Under the pieces are notes generated by a model. That model was not told the DNA's origin and ran no database searches. It was given only the letters and a program-made list of their open reading frames with translations. The translations under genes and the position numbers were made by a program. Below are positions 36,164 through 44,485 of a stretch of 64,000 bases of DNA, one piece after another (the stretch's first letter is position 1; each line of letters begins with the position of its first letter). Origin of the DNA: Bryobacteraceae bacterium (lineage in GTDB: Bacteria > Acidobacteriota > Terriglobia > Bryobacterales > Bryobacteraceae); the NCBI GenBank assembly GCA_019748195.1, contig JAIEPW010000018.1:1-64000 (forward strand), written 5' to 3'.

Positions 36164-36410
36164 GGACTTCCTTCGAGAGCTGAACGAATATCTCGACGAG
36201 ACCGCGGACGTCTCGATGAAAAAGGAACTCGAACTTCACGTCTCCCAATGTCCCAACTGCTTCGTGGTGGTCGATACGACCAAGCAGACCTTGCGGGTGT
36301 TCAAGGGTATGGAGCCGCAGGAGATCCCCTCCACGGTGCAAACCCGGCTGATGGAAGCGTTGCAGAGAAGGATGAACTCCCGCCGGGCTACCGGAACCGC
36401 TCCTGAATAG
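36150..36410 (+). CDS. Cytoplasmic zinc-binding anti-sigma factor (ZAS)
   Basis: An 86-residue soluble protein with the ZAS signature His-x3-Cys-x2-Cys in LHVSQCPNC (residues 29-37) and the preceding FLRELNEYLDETAD helix typical of anti-sigma zinc domains. No membrane segment, so signal input must be cytoplasmic. Start is TTG at 36150 inside the end of the sigma gene, with GGGAG 9-10 nt upstream. Overlapping the sigma gene ensures matched synthesis. Its 3' end overlaps the end of addA on the other strand by 23 nt. Confidence 0.9.
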   Translation: MITCKDFLRELNEYLDETADVSMKKELELHVSQCPNCFVVVDTTKQTLRVFKGMEPQEIPSTVQTRLMEALQRRMNSRRATGTAPE

Positions 36411-39400
36411 CTTTCCATTCGCGCACCGCATCCAGGGCGTGCCGGCGATCTTCCTCGCTCATGCCGACCTCAATGGTCCGATCCTCCCGCAGCCGGTAAA
36501 TCAGCACGCGATCCGGCATCCGTCCCGCGAACTTCTCCAAAGCCATGGCATAAAGCCGCAGTTGGATCTGGTGGACTTCGTGCCGCTCGCGACCGGGGTG
36601 TCCTGTCTTGTAATCGATCAGAATCAGTTCCCCGCCTTCCTCGAACCACAGGTCAATCTGCCCTTTTAGAACCACGTCTTCGATCGCCAGCAGGAAATCG
36701 AATTCGCGTTCCAGCCGGGAAGCGCGGGCGGCGCGCCGCCCCCATTCGCTCGCGGGGAAGCGGGCAGCCAGTTCCCGGGCTTCCGGGCCGGCGTGGGGCA
36801 CTTCGTTTCCGGCCAGAAGCTCATGCACCTGTGTTCCGAGTTCGCCCGCGTCGAGCTCGCCCCAGTCCATCTCTTCACCCTGGGCTTCCCAATCGGGCTG
36901 CGTCGCCTTCAAGCCCCGGAGCCGATGGAGAAGATAAGCGGGGCGATCGGCGGCCGCAAGCGCCACCGTGGTGACTGGAACGGCCGAATCATACTGTCCG
37001 TGGACCTCGGGCTTCTCCACAATTGTGACCGCCGCCGGACCTCCGGGTGGGGCGCCCACCGCGGCCGGACCGGCCGGGATCAGAGCGGACGTTCGAGGCG
37101 TCACCCAGCCGACCTTGCCTCGCGCCCGCTCGCGCCACGGCGAGCGTCCCCGGGTGGCGGCCCAGCATAACGCAAGGTGTTCCCGCGCGCGGGTCATGGC
37201 GACATAGAGCAGACGGCTTTCCTCGGACTCCTCGCGTTCTTTCAATTCGTCCTTGGAAGCGGTGCGAATCGGATCGCTGACCGAGTTCGAGCCGAAAGGA
37301 TTCCGCCACTTCACGCCCAGTCCGAAGCGCGGCGAAAACACCAGCGCCCCGGCGCGGGAATCGCCGGAGCGGTTCATCGCCGCCAGGAAAACGACCGGAA
37401 ACTCCAGTCCCTTGGACTGGTGGATGGTCATCAACTGGACGACGTTGCCGGGGTCCGATGGGGGCGCCTCGGCTTCGACGCCGGCCGCCCGCAGCCGCCG
37501 CAGCCGATCGAGAACCGCTCCCGGCGGCTCCGCGGCGGCACTGTGCCACTGCCGCAGCAGGCTCAACAGCTTGTCAACGTTCGCCCGCTGCCGCTCTCCC
37601 AGGCCGCCTTCGTAATCGCTCGCGTCCAGAAAAGGCCGCAGCAGGCGGTCCGGCGACACCGCCTCCGCATACGGGCGCCACCTGGAAAGCAGCGCCCGAA
37701 ACTGGTCCAGCCGGAAGCGATCCTCGGGGTCCACCAGAGGCTTGCGTTGCACGTGGCGCAGCAGGGATTCATCGCCGATCCCCACCAGCGGAGATCGCAA
37801 CACCCCCGCCATGGCGATCTCATCCAGGCTGTTCGCCAGCACCGCCAGAAGGTTGATCACGTCCCGGACCTCGCGGGTTTCCAGGAAGGTGCGGCCGCCC
37901 GTGATGATCCAGGGAATCCCCGCGCGATCCAGCGCCGCGCGAATGGGGTCGAGCGCATTCAGCGTGCGCGCGAGCACCGCGCAGTCGCGATAACGCGCGA
38001 CGCCGCTTTCCAATTCCATCCCGCCCGCCAGCTCGCCGATCCGCGCGGCGATCAGCGCTGCCTCGGCTTCCTGCTCGTCATCTCCTTCGCCCACCAGGAT
38101 TTCGACGCTGGGTCCGGGCTTGTGCGCGTACTCATGCCGCGCCTCGAGAGGGCGCGACTCGATGCCGCGCAGGCCGTGACAAACCGCTTCCACCGCCTGC
38201 AGAACACCCGCCCGGCTGCGATGATTGTCGCGAAGATCGTCCACCGGTCTCCCGCTATTCTCAAGAGAAGCGCGGTACTCCGCGAACAGGCGCGGCTCGG
38301 CATGGCGGAAACCGTAAATTGACTGGTTGATGTCGCCGACGGCGAAAAACCGGTCCGGACGCCGCAGCAGGTCGAGCAGCGCCCATTGCCTCGGATTGGT
38401 GTCCTGCACCTCGTCCATCAGGATCTGATCGAAGCGGAGCCGCACCTGCTCGCGAATGTTGTCGTGCGTTTCCAGCAGCCGCACCGCGGCCTCCTCCAGG
38501 TCATCGAAATCCAGCGCGCTCAGCCCGCGCTTGCGATCCTGATACTCGGCCGCGTACCCGTCGATCAGGGACTCCAACGTGGCTCGCAGGGGCGCATGGA
38601 GAGCATCCAGGCATTCGCCCATCAGCGGCTCCATGCGCTTTTCGGTCTTGAGAAACCTGTTGAAGTCCGCGCCCGCCGTGTTGCGGCCGAGCTTGGCGCC
38701 ATTGAAGTCATATTCATGCAACAGCCGGACGTGCGCCAGGGTTGGGGACTCGCCGGCCGCGAGAAACCGGCCGATCCATTCCCGCTGCGCCGCGCTCTGC
38801 TCCTTGTCGTCGCGCGCGCGATGGGCTGCAAACGCGCGTTCCCGCGTGTCCGCCAGCAGGGTGCGCGGGACCTCCCGGCGCGGCAGCTTGGGCGCCGCGC
38901 GCATCGTATCCCACAGCTCGATCAGGCTGCCGGCCAGATCCGCCTGCCGCATATCGTCGCGCGTCGTGAGTTCCAGCGCGTCCAGCAGATCGCGCAGCCG
39001 CCTGGGATCGCGGGCGAACAACTCTTCCAGCACCGTCTCCGCGGCTTCCCGCCGCAGGCGGTCCGCGCCCGGCGGATCCAGAACCAGGAAGCGGGGGTCC
39101 ACGCCGGCCTCGGTGGCGTATTCGCGCAACATCCGGGCGCAAAAGCCGTGGATGGTGGACACCCAGGCGCGCTCCAGCGCCTGCCTCCGCTCCGGAGATC
39201 CCTCGAACCGCCGTACCAGGCGATCCTTGATTTCGGCGGCGGCTTTCTCGGTAAACGTGATCGCCAGCAGGCGCGCGGGATCCACCCCGCGCTCCTCCAC
39301 CAGCCAGGCGAATCGCTCCGTCAGGACACGTGTCTTGCCGCTGCCGGGTCCCGCCACCACGCAAACATCCTGATCCCAGCGCTCGACGGCGCGGCGTTGT

Positions 39401-39417
39401 TCAGCCGAAAGCATCAT
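36388..39417 (-). CDS. addA: AddA-like helicase-nuclease (UvrD/RecB superfamily)
   Basis: A 1009-residue SF1 DNA helicase with C-terminal nuclease. Walker A is VVAGPGSGKTR (residues 20-30), motif Ia AITFTEKAAAEIKDR, motif II ILMDEVQDTNPRQW, motif III FFAVGDINQSIYGFR, motif V VVQLMTIHQSKGLEFPVVF, and motif VI RLLYVAMTRAREHL. The C-terminal PD-(D/E)xK nuclease has LKGQIDLWFEEGGELILIDYKTG with the catalytic Asp, Asp and Lys. With AddB it unwinds and resects double-strand breaks for RecA. ATG 39417 overlaps the addB TGA. Length is shorter than B. subtilis AddA (about 1230) but all motifs are intact. Confidence 0.93.
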   Translation of the reverse strand: MMLSAEQRRAVERWDQDVCVVAGPGSGKTRVLTERFAWLVEERGVDPARLLAITFTEKAAAEIKDRLVRRFEGSPERRQALERAWVSTIHGFCARMLREYATEAGVDPRFLVLDPPGADRLRREAAETVLEELFARDPRRLRDLLDALELTTRDDMRQADLAGSLIELWDTMRAAPKLPRREVPRTLLADTRERAFAAHRARDDKEQSAAQREWIGRFLAAGESPTLAHVRLLHEYDFNGAKLGRNTAGADFNRFLKTEKRMEPLMGECLDALHAPLRATLESLIDGYAAEYQDRKRGLSALDFDDLEEAAVRLLETHDNIREQVRLRFDQILMDEVQDTNPRQWALLDLLRRPDRFFAVGDINQSIYGFRHAEPRLFAEYRASLENSGRPVDDLRDNHRSRAGVLQAVEAVCHGLRGIESRPLEARHEYAHKPGPSVEILVGEGDDEQEAEAALIAARIGELAGGMELESGVARYRDCAVLARTLNALDPIRAALDRAGIPWIITGGRTFLETREVRDVINLLAVLANSLDEIAMAGVLRSPLVGIGDESLLRHVQRKPLVDPEDRFRLDQFRALLSRWRPYAEAVSPDRLLRPFLDASDYEGGLGERQRANVDKLLSLLRQWHSAAAEPPGAVLDRLRRLRAAGVEAEAPPSDPGNVVQLMTIHQSKGLEFPVVFLAAMNRSGDSRAGALVFSPRFGLGVKWRNPFGSNSVSDPIRTASKDELKEREESEESRLLYVAMTRAREHLALCWAATRGRSPWRERARGKVGWVTPRTSALIPAGPAAVGAPPGGPAAVTIVEKPEVHGQYDSAVPVTTVALAAADRPAYLLHRLRGLKATQPDWEAQGEEMDWGELDAGELGTQVHELLAGNEVPHAGPEARELAARFPASEWGRRAARASRLEREFDFLLAIEDVVLKGQIDLWFEEGGELILIDYKTGHPGRERHEVHQIQLRLYAMALEKFAGRMPDRVLIYRLREDRTIEVGMSEEDRRHALDAVREWKAIQERFR

Positions 39418-42080
39418 GGCGCGGCGTCCTCCGCCCGCGGAGCGGCGGCCTCCTCGATGCGGCAGATATCGGCGAAGTCGCACCACTGGCATTTTGCGGT
39501 GTCCGCCGGCCGCGGCGCGATTTCGCCCCAAGCCACGGCGTCCCTCGTCTCGAGCGTGCGCCGCAAAGCCTCGTCCATCATTTCCCGCAGCACTTCCGGC
39601 TGCACGGACTCGCCCAGGTTTTCGAACCCGGCAAGGGGGATGTGCCACCCGTGCCATTCGATTTCGCCGCGCAGGCCGACATAGAACACGCCGGCGGGCT
39701 GGTACCCCAGCGTCTTCTCCGCCGCCAGCAGATACAAGCCGGCTTGTACGCGAGTCCCGTCGTGGTGCTCCCGCACGGTTTTCTTCGATTGCTTGCTGTA
39801 TTTGTAGTCGATGACCACGGCGTGATTGCCGGGTCCCGTTTCCAGGCGATCCATCCGGCCGCGGACGGCAAGCTTCTCATCCACCGCCATGACAAAAGGC
39901 TGTTCGGCGCGGCGGCTCCATCCGGCCGGGAACGAATGGTCCTGCATCAGCCGCTCCAGTTCTCGGCGCATCTGGATTCGAACCGCCTCCGTGCGATATC
40001 CGGAGATGACGTGGGCGCGGCGGCATTCCTCCTCGAACACCACCTCGAACCAATCGAATCCGAGCAGCGGCCGTTCCGTGAGCTCACGCAGAACACGATG
40101 GACAATCGAGCCTTGCAGCAGCACATCCAGGCGGTCGCGGGGGGCGGGCGGTACCGGCTTCAGCTTCAGCGTGGAGGCGCCGAAGAATTGGAACGGGCAC
40201 TGCAGGAACCTCTCCACCCCGGAGGGCGACATCGTGTGATGCTGGTCCGCGATGGAGGCCAGCAGCGCGGGTTCGGCGATCCGCGCGGGCCGCGGAGACG
40301 CCCGCGGCCGTTCCGGCCTCGGGCGCACGCGATCCGGAGCCGGGGTCCCCGCTTCCTCCAGGTAAAACGAGCGCAACTGCGGCGCCCCCTTGTCGTCATA
40401 CCGCGGATAACTCAATACGGTCCTGTGAGTAGCCCGGCTGCGAGCCAGTTCGAACAGAAACCGCTCGCTTCTCTCGCGCTCCCGGGCTACTGGCAAGGAA
40501 ACGCCCGCACGCGCAAGCTCGGTCCGGAAGGAGTCCGGCAGCAGCGGATCGGGAGCCGTGTAGCGCGGGAAATTCCGTTCGATCAACCCGCAAACGAAAA
40601 CTACCGGAAGCTCCCATTGGCGGGCTTCGTACACGTCCAGGAGGTGCACTACATTGCGCCGCAAGTCGGGAACGCGGACGGGCTCCAGCGCCGCGGCGGC
40701 GCTTGCCTTGGTCCAGAATTCCGCCAGCGTCAGGCGATCTTCTTCCGGCAGCCTGTCCGCCGTGGCGTCCAGAAGCGCCTCAAAAACGCTCGCGGCCGCC
40801 AGGCGGGATCGCCAGAGCGGCGCTTGCCGCTGACCCGCGTCGTTCAGGGTTTCCGGAACAGCCATCAGGGACCGCAGCTTGCGAAGCTCCCGAGCCCAGT
40901 TCCGCGGCACACGCGGCGATCGCCGCCACGCGTCCAGCTCCGCGATTTGCCCCAGCAGCCGATGCGCCCGGCCGGCGCCGGCGAGCGGAAAGAGTTTCTC
41001 GATTCCTTGCGCCGGCAGGATTTCGCGGCATCGATACTCGAGAACGTCTCCGGCGGCGGTTCCGCCCACTCCCGAAACCGGGGATGCCATGGCGCTGACC
41101 AGCGGATCCAGATCCCAGCCCGCGACCATCGATTCGACGATCCGGGAAAAGTAAGTCCACACCGCATGTCGGCTCAAGGGCTCCGCGAAATACGATCGCG
41201 CCGGGACGCCGAATCGCTCGAGCGCCGCCTCCAGCGCGGGAACGTACGGATCGCGGCTGCGAACCACCACTCCGATTTCGCGGAACAGACGCCCGGCTCC
41301 GGCCTCGTTCAAAATCTGCCTGGCGATCTCGTCGACTTCCTCCGCCATCGTGCGAGCTTCAAACACCGCCACCTCAGCCGCCCTTCGCGAGGGTTCACAC
41401 GCCTCCTCCACGAAGCCGGCGTTCCGGAACGCGGCGAGCGCTGGCGCGGCATCGGCGGAATCGGGCAGCGTGACCGTGAGGCTCGCGTGGGACGCCGCCG
41501 CGAGCAGCACTTGCAGCTCGGGCTGGGAGAATGCGAAGAATCCGTCCAGGAAAATGCGCCGCGGGACTACCGCTCCCTGACGCAGCGCGTCCGCGGCGGC
41601 GGCGAGCTGCCGGTGCCGCGGCGGGACATCCCGCGCGGCCAGGGAGCGATCCACTTCCAGGTAGACCTCGGCCAGGGAGCACGGTACGGGTCCCCGCGCC
41701 AGTGTAGCGAAGCGAGCCGCGCTGCAGCCCGCGCTCGACAGCTCGCTAATCGCCGAGGCGGCCTGCTCCACGAATCCCGGGAAGTCGCGAACCGCTTCAA
41801 AGGCGGGAAGGCGAAGTTCCGCGAGCGCGGCGGAGACGGCCGCGGCGATGTCCGCCGGCGTGGCGGCCGGAGTTCGCGCATGGGTGGCCACGAATTGCGA
41901 CAAAGTTTGGATCTGGGAAGGCCGGATCGCGTCTCCGGCCCGCGCCAGTTCATGGCGAAAATGTACCGCCATGGTGGCCGTGGGGACCAGGAGGAGCGCA
42001 TCCGCCTGACCGCGAAATCGCTTCAGCAGCGCAGTGGACTTTCCGGAGCCAGGTGGGCCCGTGAGCAACAGCTTGTCCAA
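39414..42080 (-). CDS. addB: AddB-like nuclease subunit with Fe-S cluster
   Basis: An 888-residue partner of AddA. Walker A is near the very N-terminus (LLTGPPGSGKSTALLKRF, residues 5-22). The C-terminal PD-(D/E)xK nuclease has AVRGRMDRLE and VVIDYKYSKQSKK. Three cysteines, CQWCDFADIC, close the protein and with an upstream Cys would hold the 4Fe-4S cluster described for AddB. The start is TTG at 42080: TATACT lies 6 nt before it and the Walker strand begins at once. In the upstream extension to 42152 nothing is conserved. Confidence 0.9.
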   Translation of the reverse strand: MDKLLLTGPPGSGKSTALLKRFRGQADALLLVPTATMAVHFRHELARAGDAIRPSQIQTLSQFVATHARTPAATPADIAAAVSAALAELRLPAFEAVRDFPGFVEQAASAISELSSAGCSAARFATLARGPVPCSLAEVYLEVDRSLAARDVPPRHRQLAAAADALRQGAVVPRRIFLDGFFAFSQPELQVLLAAASHASLTVTLPDSADAAPALAAFRNAGFVEEACEPSRRAAEVAVFEARTMAEEVDEIARQILNEAGAGRLFREIGVVVRSRDPYVPALEAALERFGVPARSYFAEPLSRHAVWTYFSRIVESMVAGWDLDPLVSAMASPVSGVGGTAAGDVLEYRCREILPAQGIEKLFPLAGAGRAHRLLGQIAELDAWRRSPRVPRNWARELRKLRSLMAVPETLNDAGQRQAPLWRSRLAAASVFEALLDATADRLPEEDRLTLAEFWTKASAAAALEPVRVPDLRRNVVHLLDVYEARQWELPVVFVCGLIERNFPRYTAPDPLLPDSFRTELARAGVSLPVARERERSERFLFELARSRATHRTVLSYPRYDDKGAPQLRSFYLEEAGTPAPDRVRPRPERPRASPRPARIAEPALLASIADQHHTMSPSGVERFLQCPFQFFGASTLKLKPVPPAPRDRLDVLLQGSIVHRVLRELTERPLLGFDWFEVVFEEECRRAHVISGYRTEAVRIQMRRELERLMQDHSFPAGWSRRAEQPFVMAVDEKLAVRGRMDRLETGPGNHAVVIDYKYSKQSKKTVREHHDGTRVQAGLYLLAAEKTLGYQPAGVFYVGLRGEIEWHGWHIPLAGFENLGESVQPEVLREMMDEALRRTLETRDAVAWGEIAPRPADTAKCQWCDFADICRIEEAAAPRAEDAAP

Positions 42081-42086
42081 GCAGCC

Positions 42087-42092
42087 AGTATA
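42087..42092 (-). promoter_or_regulatory. -10 box, leaderless type, addBA
   Basis: TATACT on the minus strand, 6 nt (GGCTGC) before the TTG start at 42080 and just past the stop of the 92-aa gene. Confidence 0.6.
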
Positions 42093-42094
42093 GA

Positions 42095-42373
42095 TCAGAG
42101 CATATCGCTGAGCACGGCGCGGATGCGCAGGCGCTCCGCGGGTATGCCGCATCGTCCCAGGGCGCGGGCGACCTCACTCAGCCGGGCTGAAAACGCCGGG
42201 AATTGGACGCGGGTGCCGGGTTGCCCGTGGTAGATCTCGGGGTTAATCGGGAAAGACAGCTCTGCCAGACTGTCCAGCAAGTCCTCGAGGTCGCGGGCGG
42301 GAACCTCGACGGACAACAGAAGCAACTCGCCTTCTGAGCTGCTGAGAACCGAATCCAGGGCGGCAACACTCAT
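42095..42373 (-). CDS. Conserved-looking small protein, 92 aa
   Basis: A 92-residue soluble, acidic protein with alternating strands and helices (SEGELLLLSVEVPARDLEDLLDSL ... TRVQFPAFSARLSEVARALGRCG). ATG 42373 has a textbook TAGGAGGTT Shine-Dalgarno 4-8 nt upstream, which is rare in this window. It lies immediately upstream of addB and downstream of a structured RNA with a terminator. I do not recognise the family; the beta-alpha-beta look could be a small ACT-like or ferredoxin-like fold (guess). Confidence 0.7.
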   Translation of the reverse strand: MSVAALDSVLSSSEGELLLLSVEVPARDLEDLLDSLAELSFPINPEIYHGQPGTRVQFPAFSARLSEVARALGRCGIPAERLRIRAVLSDML

Positions 42374-42421
42374 CCGAACCTCCTAAACCGTGGGGAAACA
42401 TCCGCCGGCGGCATCGGACAG

Positions 42422-42451
42422 AAAAAAACCCTGAGGTAGATCACCTCAGGG
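42422..42451 (-). terminator. Rho-independent terminator / attenuator hairpin
   Basis: Minus strand: CCCTGAGGT (42451-42443) pairs with ACCTCAGGG (42437-42429) in a 9-bp perfect stem with a 5-nt loop, followed by seven T (42428-42422). It lies 49 nt before the ATG of the 92-aa gene. It can end either the upstream sigma/Spy operon or a short leader RNA. Confidence 0.85.
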
Positions 42452-42551
42452 CTTTCAAACTTTGAAGACCGATCCACCTTTAGCACTTTTTATCGTGGTT
42501 GCAAGTAGCTGATTCCGCTGAACAAACTCGGAATCTAAATCACTCCACGTC
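42422..42551 (-). ncRNA. Candidate structured small RNA or attenuator leader, about 130 nt
   Basis: The 226-nt gap between two minus-strand genes is A+T-rich for this genome and full of inverted repeats. Predicted RNA (start about 42551) contains GATTCCG/CGGAATC, a 7-bp stem with an 11-nt loop (42511-42535), a CCAC/GTGG pair (about 42474-42499), a CTTCAAA/TTTGAAG-like palindrome (42452-42467) and the terminator hairpin. No tRNA-, T-box-, 6S- or SRP-like core sequence is seen. Either a free-standing sRNA or a terminator-based riboswitch/attenuator for the 92-aa gene and perhaps addBA. Confidence 0.5.
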
Positions 42552-42557
42552 AGTCTT

Positions 42558-42587
42558 AGTCTAACATTGGCCCGGACAGGAAAGCAA
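42558..42587 (-). promoter_or_regulatory. Candidate promoter of the structured RNA
   Basis: Minus strand: TTGCTT (42587-42582), 18-nt spacer, TAGACT (42563-42558). The predicted start falls near 42551. Confidence 0.4.
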
Positions 42588-42599
42588 TAGGACGATTGC

Positions 42600-42980
42600 C
42601 TACCGGACCTTCATGTCGGCCAGCATACGCTCGAATTTCTTCTTCTGTTCCGCGTCCAGGATCTCCAGGATGCGAGTCTTCCCGGAGGCTCGAACATCCG
42701 CAAGCTGATCCTCTAAGCTCTTGTAATACATGGTGTAATCTTCGAGCACCGCCGTCAGTTGTCCAGCCTGTTCCGGCGACAGGTTCAACTCCGACTTGAA
42801 CTTCTGAAGAAAAATCTGCTTATTGTCTTCCGTCCAGGCCGGACCGGCCGGGGCAACACGCACCTTGGATTGCAACCCCAGCCGCATGGTCAGCGCCCCG
42901 GCGATGGCGCCGGAGGCGAAGACGAGCAGCAAGGTAGTGAGAACTCTGGGGTTCTGCCAGGGCGAGCGGTCTGGCTGCAT
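42600..42980 (-). CDS. Spy/CpxP-like periplasmic protein
   Basis: A 126-residue protein with one N-terminal membrane/signal helix (VLTTLLLVFASGAIAGALTM, about 13-32) followed by a helical periplasmic region. LNLSPEQAGQLTAVLEDY and ILEILDAEQKKKFERML are the paired LTxxQ-like helices of the Spy/CpxP/CnrX (heavy-metal sensor) family. Third gene after an ECF sigma factor and its anti-sigma partner (7-nt gap). In CnrX/ZraP-type systems such proteins sense envelope stress or metals for the anti-sigma factor; that is the likely role here. Confidence 0.85.
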   Translation of the reverse strand: MQPDRSPWQNPRVLTTLLLVFASGAIAGALTMRLGLQSKVRVAPAGPAWTEDNKQIFLQKFKSELNLSPEQAGQLTAVLEDYTMYYKSLEDQLADVRASGKTRILEILDAEQKKKFERMLADMKVR

Positions 42981-42987
42981 CTTCAGA

Positions 42988-43458
42988 TTACTGCTCCTGA
43001 TACGATGCCAGGTTCACGAGAACCGCATCCCGGTTTCGCGGACGGATATCGCCCAACACCGGCGCGGGGCCGTCTTCTCCCAGCAAATCAATCGTTTCCG
43101 GAACGCTAAGCGTCAACTCGTCGCCGGGTTCATTGGAGATCATCCACCCGCCCATCAGCAGCACCAGCGCGAACGAGGCCAGCGCCAGGCGCTGCGCGAA
43201 ACCCGATTCCAGGAACGAATACCAGACGGAAGTGCCTTGCGCTTCGATGCGATCCATCACCCGCGCGTAAAACCCGGGGGTCGGCTCCACGCCTTCGGCC
43301 TTCAAGGACTTCAGCGACTGGCCGAGCATTCGCATCTGCCCGACCTGTTTTGCCGCCGAGGCGTCCGCCGAGAGCCGCGTCTCGATTTCGTGCTTCAGAT
43401 CGCGGCTAGCGGACCCGCTCAAATACTGCTCGAGATGGTCCTTGACAAACTCATCCAT
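42988..43458 (-). CDS. Membrane anti-sigma factor
   Basis: A 156-residue single-pass inner-membrane protein. Cytoplasmic N-terminus of about 85 residues (MDEFVKDHLEQYLSGS...), one transmembrane helix (RLALASFALVLLMGGWMI, about 89-106) and a short periplasmic tail. This is the layout of ECF anti-sigma factors, though without a ZAS zinc motif. It lies between the sigma gene (126-nt gap) and the Spy-like gene, which supports the role. The function is inferred from topology and position. Confidence 0.8.
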   Translation of the reverse strand: MDEFVKDHLEQYLSGSASRDLKHEIETRLSADASAAKQVGQMRMLGQSLKSLKAEGVEPTPGFYARVMDRIEAQGTSVWYSFLESGFAQRLALASFALVLLMGGWMISNEPGDELTLSVPETIDLLGEDGPAPVLGDIRPRNRDAVLVNLASYQEQ

Positions 43459-43584
43459 AGCTTCCTTCCCTCAAACCACACTCAATCGCCGGTAAGCGAT
43501 TGTCTTAGCGTCCACGGATCTTTCCGCTGAACTCTCTCGAAAGAGCCGGCGCTGTCCGTTGTGACTCATCATGCTATCAAACCT

Positions 43585-44241
43585 TCAGGCGCGGCCGATG
43601 CCCAGGCGCTGTGCCGCCTTCAACAGCTTCTGCCGCGTCCGGAACAGCTTCACTTTAATCGTATTCTCATTCATTCCCGTCATGGCGGACAACTCCTCCA
43701 CGGAGTGCCCTTCCACTTCCTTCAGCAGGATCAGGTTGCGATCCTCCTCGGAAAGTTTCGACAAAAGCTTCATCAGCAGATCCCGGTCCGCCAGCGACAC
43801 GTCCGCCGGACGGGCCTGATCCACGGCCGGCTCCGACGCTTCCATCCGCTGCGCATCTTCCACCGAGAAATCGCTCTCGTAAACCAGCTTCCGCACCCGC
43901 TTCTTGCGCAGATAGTCGTAGCACTCATTTACCGTGATCTTGTAGATCCAGGTGAGCAGGCTGCTGCGGAAGTCGAAGTTCTTAATCGAAAAGTAGATCT
44001 TCGAGAACACCTGCTGCGCGATGTCCTCCGCGTCGTTGTGGTTGCGGAGGATGCCGTAGATGATCGAATACACCTTGGACTGATAGCGTTCGACAATTTC
44101 TCGGAACGCCAGTTCGTCGCGGGCTTGTACGCGCCGGACGAGGGCCGCCTCCTCAGTGTTCTTGTAGTCCACCTTGGGTGATTTAGTCCGGGTCCCGTCA
44201 CCCGCCGCCGGGAATGGTAATGATCCGCTCCAGCCGTTCAT
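43585..44241 (-). CDS. RNA polymerase ECF sigma factor
   Basis: A 218-residue ECF sigma factor. Region 2: FREIVERYQSKVYSIIYGIL, then HNDAEDIAQQVFSKIYFSI, then FRSSLLTWIYKITVNECYDYLRK. Region 4: KEVEGHSVEELSAMTGMNENTIKVKLFRTRQKLLKA. It heads a sigma, anti-sigma, Spy-like operon. The ATG at 44241 lies shortly after an ECF-type promoter motif, suggesting autoregulation. The N-terminal 20 residues are hydrophilic and may not be structured; a later start cannot be excluded. Confidence 0.94.
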   Translation of the reverse strand: MNGWSGSLPFPAAGDGTRTKSPKVDYKNTEEAALVRRVQARDELAFREIVERYQSKVYSIIYGILRNHNDAEDIAQQVFSKIYFSIKNFDFRSSLLTWIYKITVNECYDYLRKKRVRKLVYESDFSVEDAQRMEASEPAVDQARPADVSLADRDLLMKLLSKLSEEDRNLILLKEVEGHSVEELSAMTGMNENTIKVKLFRTRQKLLKAAQRLGIGRA

Positions 44242-44253
44242 CGCGTACTAGTT

Positions 44254-44280
44254 GACGCATTGATTTTCCCAGGGGTTTCA
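44254..44280 (-). promoter_or_regulatory. Candidate ECF-type promoter (autoregulatory)
   Basis: Minus strand: TGAAAC (44280-44275), 17-nt spacer, CGTC (44257-44254), 12 nt before the sigma-factor ATG. The spacing and both elements resemble general ECF promoters (AAC in the -35, CGT in the -10). Confidence 0.5.
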
Positions 44281-44454
44281 AGTGTTTCGGAACCGTACCC
44301 TTGACCATACCAGATCGCCGGGCGGGCTCCGGAATGCCCCATTTCCAACCCGGGTCCCGGGGCGATCCGCATGATGTGCTGCAACCACTTAGCTTTCCTG
44401 TTGTGACCGCCGGCCAACCCCGCGCATCTATAGCGTTAGCGGGAGTGGTTGCGC

Positions 44455-44460
44455 TAGAAT
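44455..44460 (+). promoter_or_regulatory. -10 box of the A-type carrier gene
   Basis: TAGAAT, 25 nt before the ATG at 44486; AGGAG at about 44469-44473 serves as Shine-Dalgarno, so this gene has an ordinary leader. Confidence 0.4.
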
Positions 44461-44485
44461 TTAGGGACAGGAGTTCATCAACGAA

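Noticed and set aside
42422-42600. 6S RNA, SRP RNA, tmRNA or T-box identity for the structured RNA
   Set aside because: None of the core sequences of these RNAs is present and the fold (separate hairpins plus terminator) differs.
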